Below are positions 48,401 to 60,400 of a stretch of DNA of 64,000 bases, in pieces. The notes beneath the pieces were generated by a model. That model saw only the letters and a program-made list of their open reading frames with translations, ran no database searches and was not told the origin of the DNA. The first letter of the stretch is position 1. Each line of letters begins with the position of its first letter. The position numbers and the translations under genes are program-made. Source of the stretch: Gibbula magus (taxonomy: Eukaryota; Mollusca; Gastropoda; Trochida; Trochidae); the NCBI GenBank assembly GCA_936450465.1, contig OW388294.1, positions 74,576,622 to 74,640,621 on the forward strand. Reading direction: 5' to 3'.

Positions 48401-51400
48401 TGATGTCATACTTGCAAAGGTATTACGGTACACTAGTTAAAATATTGCTGTCTGAATATATTACTACAGTATCTTCAACGGGCGAGTAATAAAATAGGAC
48501 AGTTTGTACATTGTAACTTTGATAAGTTTCGCTTGGTGCATGGATGTTATTCACTAATCTTAATTTGTGTCTAGAAATTGAATAAACCACTCTTCTAAAA
48601 ATACTATACAAGCTTGCAAAAATATCTTCAATAAGTAGAAGCTCAAAAACTAATATGGCTACATTTAAAAGCGAATGCGTCCCAAACAGAGCATGGCGCA
48701 GTACGAGGCAATCATGCGGGTGTTGGAGGAAGAGAAGGAATATTACAAGAAGGAGTACGAAGGCCTCAAGTCTCTCCGCCGCTCGGCGACTCCAGTCCGC
48801 GGCACCCCGACCCGCAGCATCGTGGAGGAGGCAGAGATTGCTCGATTGACGCGGGAGAGGGACGAGCTGAAGGGACTCCTGGACAAGTTCGAGAGACACA
48901 TGGCTGAAGTGAGTCCGTGGAAGAAATATTAAACTCTATGTGTGAGCAAGAATGCACTTGAGATTCTTATTTTTTGTGGGATATTTTATTTTCTGTGTAA
49001 GAAATTTTCTTATTGGTTTAAGTTGCTATCTTTTTAAATAGTTGCTCTTGAGAATGATGTACAGATGAGATGAACAGTGACTGGGATGGATCATAAAAAT
49101 ATTGGTCTAAGAAAGATCATTGAAAAAATATTATTATTATTTCAATAACTGTGTTGATAGTTCTAAACATAAAAAATATCATGTCTTCATTAGATCAACG
49201 ATTGTTATTGACATTAAAAATTAATGTAATAATATGAACATAAACTTGTGACCTACACTTTCCTCTCAAAGAGTTACTAAACAAAATATAATTATTATCA
49301 TGAAAATGACCTTTTACCTTTTCTTGACAGATCCAGGCGAATGTGAAGGTCCTGACCTCTGAGCGAGACAAACTCAACAACATGTACGAGGAGACGAGAG
49401 ATGAACTGATGCGTGTTCGCCGCGAGTTGGTTGCATCCCCCAAGTCTGCGAAGACGTCTCTCGCCGCCCAGGCGGTACTGCGTAGAGTGGAGAATGAGAA
49501 GGATGATGCAGTAGCAGATCTCCGCCGTCTCACAACCGAGCGCGATAGTCTCAGAGAGAGGCTCAAGGTGCATTGATATTTTATCTCAGCGTTTCTATCA
49601 TCCATTCGTAATTCATAAGACCGGGTAAAGCTTAGATATATTTGAATGTATATTTATGAAACTTTGCTTGTGCATTATCCTGTAACTAATAAAGTTTCTT
49701 ATTCAGATTGCCACCGAAACATCGTTATCAGACCGGGCCAGGTTAGAACAGAAGATTGAAGATCTCGACACAACTCTACATACGGTATGGAAGCATTAAC
49801 AAAAAGGACAAACAAAATAAACATTTCATAAGTTGTTAAGAGTTGTACATGATCTTACTAAAGTCAAAAGGCATGAGCCATGTTCGGACGCCATCATCTT
49901 TTCTCTGATTAAGAGACGCAACACAGTATTAAGACAGGACTAATCATCAATGATAACAATTGTTGATAAGTGACTTCATCTGAATGGATCTCTGTAGAAA
50001 GTGATTCATAGACCAAGGGAACATGCATCGTCAGAGAAATATCTAACAGCTTGTTCGTGCATTTATTCTATTGATGTACGATTTAATCAATCAATTTGAA
50101 ACATATTGTTTGGATGTTATTCATTATTTGTGGTATCCACCTGAATTAGGTCCAAATGTCTGATTTTTTTCTGTAGTGCTGTACGTTGGGTTCAAGTCAA
50201 TATAGTACCTACAATATGGTCATGCATGTGAATGTACTAAAGGAAAGAAATCTACATACATTTATATCTTTAACAGTGATATATTCAACAGCCAGTATTT
50301 GCTTCTTAAAGGTAGAGGCGGAGCGTAACGAGCTGATCGTGCGGGTCAATGTACTCAAGGATGAAATCAAAATCCTGGAGGAGCAGGTGAAAGACATGAC
50401 CCTCCGACTCAGCCATATATCCGACGACGCTTCCAAGACTAAAGCTGAATCAAACCAGATGAGGTCAGTCTAACTAAACAGAGACATATTATTAGCGCAC
50501 TTCTTTTATGAGGTCTCCAGTTTCAAATTGTTTATAGTCAGTCAAACAAATTTGGAAGTGTGCTTCTTTCATGAAATCTCAACTTTTAAATCAGATATGG
50601 TCAGTCAAACCGAAAGGAGACGTATTGTTAGTGTGCGTCTTTCATGAGATCTTCATTTTAAAACGTAGAAAATGGTTATGATTTCTGTGGCCAGGTTCCT
50701 GTTAATGAACCCTAAGGAAATATTGTTAGAGGAATGAACCCTCAATTACCTGAATTTTAAATTTAACATTCAGGTTCAGCCTCTTAACAAAATCTGATAT
50801 ACCTTATAACAATCACATTAATACAAACTCTACCTGGGGTTCCCAGTATAATCCACAATAGCCTACATCCAACCAAGCTTGGGTCATTACTGATTGACAA
50901 GTTGTTATTCTTCTCACTTGACCAATCACTGTTTTTGCTCAAGTGTTACAATGTTACTGTGCATTAATCAAAGCAAAGCCATTTTGTGACACAACTTTCC
51001 TCAGTAGTAATCATAAGTGTATTTAAATCTCTCCCCCAGGATGTTGATAGAGGAAACCGAGAAGTCCCTTGAGGAGACACAGCGTAGATTGAGTCGGCGA
51101 GAGTCGGAGCTCCAGTCACAGGAGGAGAGGGCCGTGTCTCTCGAGGATCGTATCTCGGAGCTGACCCGTGCTCTCCAGGTCACGAGAGACGAGGCTAACC
51201 AACTCCGCAGTACCATCGGCGCCATGGACCGCGAGAAGGACTCCTTGCAGCTCACTGTGGACGAGAAGACAGAGAAACAAGCTCAGCTGAATAATGAGCT
51301 CCACGACAGGGTCAGTACTCAGTATAAAGACTATATTAATCCCTTAAAGATGAAAATAATTATATTCATTCTTGTCAACTGCTATAAGAAAACAAAAGAA

Positions 51401-54400
51401 TGCCCTTCAAAGATTTTAACTACATACATAATTCTTTTTCAGAAGGGATCCTCCTTGGGGTACATATAGCATAAAAATCCTTATTTTTAACTTGATGACA
51501 GATTGTAACTTAATTTTTAAAAATAACAGTAAAAATAAGTTCAAAAAACACAAAATAAGTGTTTTCCGAACGTGTGACCACCCTGTGTAGAGCCCCATCC
51601 CAGTGCAAACCAAGGGACGTAACTCTATTCTCACCACTTATCAATCTGTCATCGAGCTGGCAAGACGTGTTTTGCAGTCGACGGTTAACTTGAGTTTTTC
51701 TTCTATTCTGAGAAAATGGACAAAGTGAAAGCTTCTGTATGTGTGGTAACCCCTTCTTATTCGTAGAGGCGAATGTTAGGTTACTTTTATAGTGGTTTTT
51801 CGCGTTGTAACTTCGTTTTTCAATTCGCACGTGCTTCGACTTCACCGAGTAATGGCGGATGGAAAACGCTCAAAATGGCGGATGCTCAAACAAAATGCAA
51901 TGTGTTAGTACTTTGCTATTTTGTATTGAGATCTGGTTGTTTTGGAGGTTCTTTATCGTGCTTCGCATTGTAGGGCAGCACTTTACTGACGAGGATTTCT
52001 CCCTTTTTGAATTTATTCATTCTCGGGGTTATCGTTTTCAGTCGGCAAGATATACTAGGTATTTCATGCTTTATTTCTTTCAGTGGCTTACTATTTATTA
52101 CTTGCCTAGTGCTTAGTTATTATAGTATCGCCTCTGCGTGTTGTTTGTATGATGCACTTTTATCAAACATAAACATTGCACTTACACTCATGCACACCCC
52201 TGTACATTCTGTGTTTGACTTTGCAGTCATTCACCGAATGTGTGGGGTGCAAGGCCCGTTTGCCCCCGGCCGACAAGCACGACCGGTGCCTGGTGTGTCT
52301 CGTCGAGGACGAACATGACGAACAAGCCTGTCAGTTGTGCCTCAGCTTCACCCCCCGGGCCAAGAAGGAGAGGGGGATGGACATGATTTTCTATCGCAAC
52401 CTCCAGAAGGCGGGCCAAGAACTTAAGGGTTCGGTCCCCCCCTCTAAGGAAAAGAGGAAGGGTAAGAAGGGTAAAGGCAAGCAAAAGGTTAGCTCCCCTC
52501 CTGCCCCCTCTTCCTCATCGGATGAGGTGGACATGGAGGTGGGGTCGCCTGCTGCAGGGGATGTATCAAGCCCCCCAGTTCTTTTACCTCAAACACACAC
52601 TACCAATGTTGCTATTAACCCTAATCCTAACTTGGATGCTGCGGCTATCTCCGCAATCATCCAGGGGCAAATGACGGGGATGGTGGGGACGATGATGGCA
52701 CAGCTCCGTAAGGAGTTGACCGTCGTCGCCCTGCCGGATCTCGATGCTCCAGGGTCGGCTGGCACTAAAAATGTCGGTAAAGACCTCGGGTCCCCTACTG
52801 AACCGGGCGCAGGCCCCGGCAAGGTAGCGGGATCCGACGTAGGCACCCGAGAGACTGCTCCGGCTCTGCCTCGTACTCAAGCTAAACAAGTCCCTCCGAC
52901 GGTGCAAGGTGCCGAGGTACCGAGCACGTCGGGGGGCACCGGTACCCCCAAAGGTAAGGGCTCCGGCGCTCCGGCGTCGGGCCCGTCGCTGCTTCGGGGA
53001 CCGGCTCTGGTTCAGGAACGAGCGCCGGCGGGCAGAGCTGGGTTTCGCATCCCTCTCAAACGGACTGTCCGAGATAGGGCTTCGGATACTGGGTCGCTAC
53101 TGAGTGGCTCCGGTACCGGGGACCTGTCGGAGGATGGCTCCGAGTATTCAGAGGAGGATGAGGAATCCGGCCGTGCTGTCTCGCTCGCCGAGCTTCTGAA
53201 GGAGACGCGTGATCGTATAGCGATCGCTATCCCTCAGACGCTTGTTCCCGTACCGGAGCAGGTCTCCGAAGATTTCCGTCTACCGGGGGAGGCTTTTGCT
53301 CCCAGCAAGCCTCCGGCGACCAGGCTCCGCGTTCTTGATAGCTTGTTGGTTGAGGCGATCAACCCTCTCCTGTCTGGTTCCCGTACAAAGGCTGATCTGC
53401 CTGAACTTAATAAGAGGTACCAGTTAGGAGAGGACGGTCTCTTCGACCTACCGGTTATCGACGAGTGCGTCCTGACCTCTGTCACCCTGTCTGGCGCTCA
53501 GGCGCAGCCTTCTCTAGGCAAACAGGGCCGGCGACTGCCTCCATTTCCGTCGCACGCTGCTATGTTTAAGGCCGAGTTCCGTGCCCATGAGGACACGTAC
53601 AGGAACGGAGCCCAACAACTAAGGGTGGCGGTGCACGGGGCCTACCTTGCTGCTATGCAGGCTAAGGACCAGGCGGAGATGCAGGAAGTAGGCACTAAGG
53701 TGACTACATTCCAGAAGCAGCTGTCAGAGGTATCTAGCTATTTGGCCCGGGACTCAATTCGGAGTGCCGCGAGCCAGATAATGGGCGCAGTCATGGGGAT
53801 GCGCCGGCTGTGGCTGTCGACGTCTAAGTACTCGCAGTCCACACGCCTCACACTACAGAACTTGCCTTACAGGTTGGGGTCCACCCTCTTCCCTGGATCG
53901 CAGGCTGTAGTTAAGGAAGCCGCCGAGCAAAAGGTTGCCTTCGAGGACTCTAAGGTGCTCCTCGAGGACCCAGCTCCGCAAGAGAAGCGAGTGCGGCTCT
54001 CCCCCCTTGATGGTCTCTACCCCACGCCGGGGGGTTCGAGCCAACCTTCTTGGAATGGCCCTATGGGCAACAAGAAGAAATTCAAGGGGAAGGGAAAGAA
54101 AGGGCAGAACCGCAGGGGCAATCATGGCCAGCGGAATTTTCGGAGCCGAGGAAAGCCAAACAAGCAATCCTAGGGTCTCCACTGCCTGTGTCACCACCCA
54201 AAAGTCTGGCAGCTCGAACGCTGCCGGAGACGGGGGTACACTGTCTTTCCGAGAATCTTCCAGTGGGCGGCAGACTATCTCACTTCGTCTCAGAGTGGGA
54301 GAAAGTCACCTCAAATACCTGGGTCCTGTCCACGCTCAGGGAGGGCCACTTACCACTTTGGAAGTACGACCCACCGACTTTCTCCGGGATACGGCACACG

Positions 54401-57400
54401 AAGGTGCCCGAGTTGCCCGAGAAGGCGGAAGTCCTTCGCGCCGAGGTGCAGGCTTTATTAGACAAAGCAGCCATCGAGGTAGTTCCACAGGGTCAGGAGC
54501 AGAGTGGTTATTACTCAACCTACTTCCTGGTACCCAAGAAGGACGGAGGGTTCAGACCGATTCTGAATTTAAAGTACCTGAATCGCAGTCTACAGGTTCC
54601 AACGTTCAAGATGGAAACCCTGAGGACAGTGATAGCGTCAGTAGAGAGGGGAGATTGGCTGTCGTCAATAGACCTCAAGGATGCTTATCTGCATGTTCCA
54701 ATGCACCCCGAGTTCAAGGAGTTTCTTCGGTTCTCTTTCGACGGGACGTGTTACCAGTTCCGGGTACTTCCCTTCGGCATTTCAACTGCGCCGAGGGTGT
54801 TTACCAAACTGATGTTGGTACCGGCACAGGCCGCCAGGTCACGGGGCACGTGTTGTCATCCGTACCTGGACGATTGGCTGATAAGAGCCTTGTCTCGAGA
54901 ACTGAATCAGGAGGCCACCCAGCAGGTGTTAGACATCTTGCTCAAGCTGGGTTGGATCATCAACCTGAAGAAGTCAGACATCGCCCCCAGGCAGGACCTG
55001 GTGTTTCTGGGCGCAAGGTTCGATACGGCCTCCGGTTCTGTATCCCTGGCCCCGGACAGGGTGTCCAGAGTGATCGGGGCAGTCCACTTGTTCCTTCAGT
55101 CGCCCACCCACACGGCCAGGACTTGGCTTCAGTTGCTGGGGCACATGGCGTCGACAGTGGACGTGGTTTGGAGAGCTCGCTTGAGTATGAGACCGGTTCA
55201 GCAAGCGCTGGCACGAATGTGGTCACACTCGGACAGCTTCGAGAAGGTTCTAACCACACCGGTTTGGGTGCTAGAGCACCTTCGGTGGTGGGTTTCCGAG
55301 AGCAACCTTCTCAAGGGTCTACCGCTAGAGCTTCCAACGCCTTCGGTCACCATCCAGACAGACGCCTCCCTATCAGGCTGGGGGGGTGTCCTGGAAGACC
55401 TGACAGCCTCGGGCCTTTGGTCTCAGGAGGAGTCGAAATTGCACATCAACGTGCTAGAGCTCAGAGCAGCTCGACGTGTGTTCGAGTGCTTCAAGGAGCG
55501 GATCGAGGGGCTTGTGGTTCGTCTAGAAATGGACAACCAGACAGCCCTGTCGTACATTCTGAAACAGGGCGGCACAGTGTCTCCATCTCTCCTTCAGGAG
55601 TCGTGGCAGTTCCTACTGTGGTGCGACCAGTTCAGCATTCAGGTGGTTCCTGTTTATCTCCCGGGAGTGGACAACGTCCGTGCGGACGCCTTGTCTCGGC
55701 GCATCCTAACACCTCACGAGTGGATGCTCGACCGGGGGATATTCGGAACTATCTCCCTGTTGTTCGGGTCGTTCCAGGTGGATCTGTTTGCGTCAGGGAT
55801 GACGAATCAGATACCTGTGTTCTGCTCAAGAATACCAGATCCAAGGGCTCTAGCCAGAGACGCCTTCGCGATCGACTGGTCGGGCAGAGTACTGTGGGCG
55901 TTCCCTCCAGTTCCTCTGATCCCCAGGGTTCTTTCTCAGTTGACCAATCAACCAGCTCGCCTCCTAGTGCTAGTGGCACCACTTTGGACGGCTCAGAGTT
56001 GGTTCCCGTCCGTTCTCAGGTTTCTCGTACAGCCTCCTGTACTGTTACCCTCGAGACGAGACATACTATTTCAGGAAGGGGCACCACACCCGAATCCCAG
56101 GATTCAGTGGGTGGCTTGGCCACTGTCCGGAATCGCCTCCAGGAGAGCGGTATTCCTGCACGAGTTGCAGACACAATACTGGCTTCGAGGAGGGATTCGA
56201 CAAACCTTCAGTATGAAGATCGATGGGCCTGTTATGCGCGCTGGTGTGGCGATAGAGGGCTACTCGATCCCTTTTCTACAGATCTAGTCGCTGTTTTGGA
56301 GTTCCTCCAGGCCAGGTTAGATGCTGGTTTAGCCGCATCGACCGTCAGGGGATACTCTACGGCTATTTCTGCTTTCCACGTACCAGTGGACGGTGCTCTT
56401 TTGGGATCGCATCCATTGGTGCAGCGCTTCCTAGCAGGTGTGGACAGGATACGTCCGGTTGTCCGGCGTATCAGCCCCACTTGGGACCTTTCATTTGTTT
56501 TGGATTGGCTCTCAGGTCCGGGGTTCAAAGATTTGAATGCACTATCGCTTCAACTTTTGACGTGGAAAACCGCCTTTTTGGTGGCTCTGGCGTCGGGCAG
56601 GCGGGTAGGCGATATTCATGCAATGTCAGCGGATCCCGAACTGACTGTCTTTCATAGAGACAGAGTCAGTATCAGACTGCCCGACAGCTATCGTCCCAAG
56701 GTTGACCACTCATTCCATGTGACGGCTCCTATCGAACTGCCGACTCTTATGCAGCCGGCCTCTTCGGGGTCCACTGGAAACCATGCCCACATTTTGGATG
56801 TGCGCAGGGTGTTAAAGACCTATATAAAACGTACCCGTAGTATCCGTAAAGACCAGCAGCTGTTCTGCTGTTACGGGGGTAGTAAGCCAGGTCTGCCGGC
56901 ATCGAAGCAGTCGATCTCTAGATGGATCGTGTCTGCTATTGTGATGGGCTATGTACATAAGGGGTTAGAGCCCCCAGGTCAGCTGAAAGCTCACTCGGTT
57001 AGGGCGGTAGCGACGTCTAAGGCGTTCGCAGCGGCCCTGCCCATCGAAGAGATCTGCTCCGCCGCTATTTGGAGCCGGCCGAGCACGTTCATTCGACACT
57101 ACCAACTAGACAGGCACTCTAGGGAGCGTGCTCGGTTTGGTCAGTCGGTTCTCTCCGGTGGGCAGAGTTGAAACTCTCTAGCTGATTGAGCTTTCGAGTT
57201 ACTTGTTGTTTGCAAGTTATTGTTCAGTTTGGTTCAGTTCAGTTCTTTTTCAGGACTAAAAACTAACTAAAAATTGTTCATTTTTTAACCAGTTATGGCA
57301 CTGTTTTGGGCATTTTATCCCCGGCAGTAGGTGTCCCTGGGACACTGCCTCGTGGGAAGTACTTCCTCCTATTGTTCCCCATAGTCTCTTTGGAAAAAGG

Positions 57401-60400
57401 GGGGGGGGGGGGGTATTTGGCCTCAGTAACGGTAATCAGGCTGGTTAGCCGTTTGGTTAGTCCCCAAGGGATCACCCGTCCTCAGCCCTCGGCGTGGGAG
57501 GTCACGTGATCTGGTAAGTGTGACACCTTTCTTGGATTGAGTAGAGCACTTTTTAGGGGTATTTAGTGTACAGACAGAATTCCACATCCTAAGTCTATCT
57601 TTGGGAGTCTGCCTTATGCTATATGTACCCCAAGGAGGATCCCTTCTGAAAAAGAATCGAACCAACCTGCAGAGGTTGCAGATTCTTTGAAGGGATCCTC
57701 CTTGGGGTACGGCCACCCACCTCCCCTTATTCTGTCTGACTTGGTCGGATTGATAAGTGGTGAGAATAGAGTTACGTCCCTTGGTTTGCACTGGGATGGG
57801 GCTCTACACAGGGTGGTCACACGTTCGGAAAACACTTATTTTGTGTTTTTTGAACTTATTTTTACTGTTATTTTTAAAAATTAAGTTACAATCTGTCATC
57901 AAGTTAAAAATAAGGATTTTTATGCTATATGTACCCCAAGGAGGATCCCTTCAAAGAATCTGCAACCTCTGCAGGTTGGTTCGAGTTTCTTATGTGTTTA
58001 TTTTTATTAACAGGAAAGATTTATCAGCGATCTCAAGATCCGAGTTTCCGAGTTGGAAGCCCAACTTGGGTGAGTTGCATTGTTTTATTGTGCCAAGACC
58101 CAGATATTAAACTGAAGTAAGTTCTAGAAGTTTGGAGCCAGTTAAGGAATCTATGTCTAAGTGAAGTCCTGATAAACATAAACATTTCAAGAATAGTTCT
58201 ATTCAACTTTGTGCACATTCTAATCGTAATCATCAGGATCAGTTCAGAGCCTGGATTCATATATCATTTCGCTTTCTTTCAAATATGAATTATATTAATT
58301 ATTTGGAGTAAATGTTTTATTTCTCAAACAGCCACGCTAACGACAACCTGACACTAAAGGACCGGGAACTGAAGAGCATGAGGCGGCAGCTGGACTCGAC
58401 CGGGGAGGACCTCACAGAGACGAGTCGTGGCAAGGACATCGCTCTCCGGGAGAACAGGCGACTCCAGGACGATCTCGCCGTCATGACCAAGGAGAACCAG
58501 GTAGGGTAATGAAGGGAAACACGGCACTTTGTTTGATAAGATCTGTCCACAGGAATTTGATATCGCTATTAAAATGTAGGTAAAACATAGGTAAAAAAAA
58601 TACACCCTATATACGAATGGACTAGAAGAGCATCTGCAGCCATTGCTGCTGATCTTGACTCGGTTTGATTTCAGGTAGAATTTTACACAAATAATTTGGT
58701 GACATTTAAAACTAAGCACATTTACCTCTCAGTCATGTCACCCTTTTAAATAACTTTAATGTCTAATGTACTCGTATAAACGTACCCATCATCCTGACAC
58801 AATCTCTCCCCGTCTGCAGAAGTTGAACCAGGAGCTGCAGGACGCGCTGGACGACAGGGAGCAGCTCAAGACCCAGGTACAGGAGTACATCCTCGAGGTG
58901 AAGCGCACCGAGGACGTCATCTCCTCCAAGGTCAGTTCTCTCTCTCCAGGAATATTTGTTCCGTAGGATATATATATATCATAATGTTCCAAAGAAGCTT
59001 GAATGCCATGAACAATTCTCAATTCTAGTGACTTAGGTGGAGATATTTTAGAATGAAGATTTTTACTTATCTAATGAAATCATGAAATATGAATAATTTA
59101 CTTTCTGATATCTTATAACGTGTTAATCTGGACTGTTTTGATGAAAACGTAATCCCTCAAGCAAAGAGTACTTAGCTTTAAGTGATTAGTCAAAATTATT
59201 ACTATCAGCTAAGGGTACCCTCAGCATTACAGGTGCTTTATTTAAATAGGGCCTAGCTACTTCTTTTGAAATGTAAATTGCATTGACAGCGACTTAATTT
59301 TCACAACGAAGTCAGGGCTGTCGTACTGGGGGTATAAAGCACTCCTCGTGTTTGTCCGTCTAAAATTTTATTCTGGAGCACAACTCAAAAACTATATGAC
59401 AGTGATATTTGTCAAATCTCAAACGAAAAATTCTGCTTTCCAGGAGCAAGAGAGGTCGGACCTGTTGGAGCAGTACCGCCGTTTGTCGATGGAGGCTGAA
59501 CAGTACCAGACGACGAGTCACCAGTTGGAGAGCGAGGGATCCAACCTCCGACTGGAGATCATGACGAAGGAATCAGAGCTGCGCAGACTCCGCGACAAGA
59601 CGGACAACATGGAGAGAGAGATACAAGAGGTAGGGAATAGTGTCATCTCACTTATACATACAGGGACGCAAATAATGGGATAAATGCATATTTGGGATAA
59701 GCAGATAACGCATTGGTGTTGAGGTAAAATATTGCAACTTTCAGTGTTGTTGAGATGTAGCCTCTCTGTGCCACTAAATTTATATGAAACATGGTTGTAT
59801 CTAGTTGTTATTCTTGAAACATTCACAGTCTATGTGTTTAGGAAACAACTTGTAGGTCTATGAATGTTTTGAGAATAGCTAACCTAAATACAAAGGATGA
59901 TAATGACTATTCCGAAACAAAACCATTTCTAGCTCTAACATTATGCTAAACTTTTCTCTGGGTTCTGTAAAAGGACAGAAAATGTTTCCTGATAATAAGA
60001 TTGAATTGACATCCTCCCTTACAGCACCTGTCAGCTCAGCAGTCGTACGAGATCCAGGTGTCAAACCTGACACGGTCAGTGGCAACTCTGGAGGAAGGGT
60101 TGAGACAGACCGAGGAAGACAAACAGAACCTACTGGCGGACCTGACTGCTGTCCGCGAGATGTGCAGTCGGCTGGAGGGGACCAAGGAGACCCTGCAGAG
60201 ACAGCTCACAGCATCCTCTCTCGACAAGGAACAGGTGGGTGTGGATAAATAGAGACAGAAGTGTGGATAAATCATTGAATTAATGGTGCGGATTGTTCAT
60301 GGAGTCAGGGGTGCAGATTGTTCATGGAGTCAGGGGTGCGGATAGTTTATGGAGTCCGGGGTGTGGATAGTTCATGGAGTCAGGGGTGTGGATAGTTCAT

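Larger units (their letters stand above)
51431..57984 (+). mobile_element. Complete DIRS-like tyrosine-recombinase retrotransposon
   Basis: The element is about 6.55 kb and lies in sense orientation in CEP135 intron 13. DIRS elements encode reverse transcriptase and RNase H but integrate with a tyrosine recombinase through a circular intermediate. All structural marks are present: split inverted terminal repeats (204 bp, identical), an internal complementary region (57614-57710) joining complements of both outer ends, and three overlapping frames. No target-site duplication is expected or seen. Frames are GC-rich, unlike the surrounding intron. Intact frames and identical repeats point to a recent insertion. 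The exact termini (attctttttc on the left, ggttggttcga on the right) were deduced from the internal complementary region and may be off by a base or two. Confidence 0.95.

Noticed and set aside
51401..51420. cccttcaaagatttt just upstream of the DIRS left end resembles the right-end sequence cccttcaaagaatct
   Set aside because: About a dozen matching bases in AT-rich sequence is not enough to claim a target preference or a nested remnant.
53935..56112. Upstream ~2.2 kb of the open frame that contains the tyrosine recombinase
   Set aside because: This part overlaps ORF1 and ORF2 in a shifted frame and has no domain similarity. It is a GC-rich shadow frame, and only the part from about 56113 is real coding.
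57687..57884. Apparent second copy of a frame (GENRVTSLGLHWDGALHR) near both DIRS ends
   Set aside because: It is the inverted terminal repeat read on opposite strands and is not a gene.
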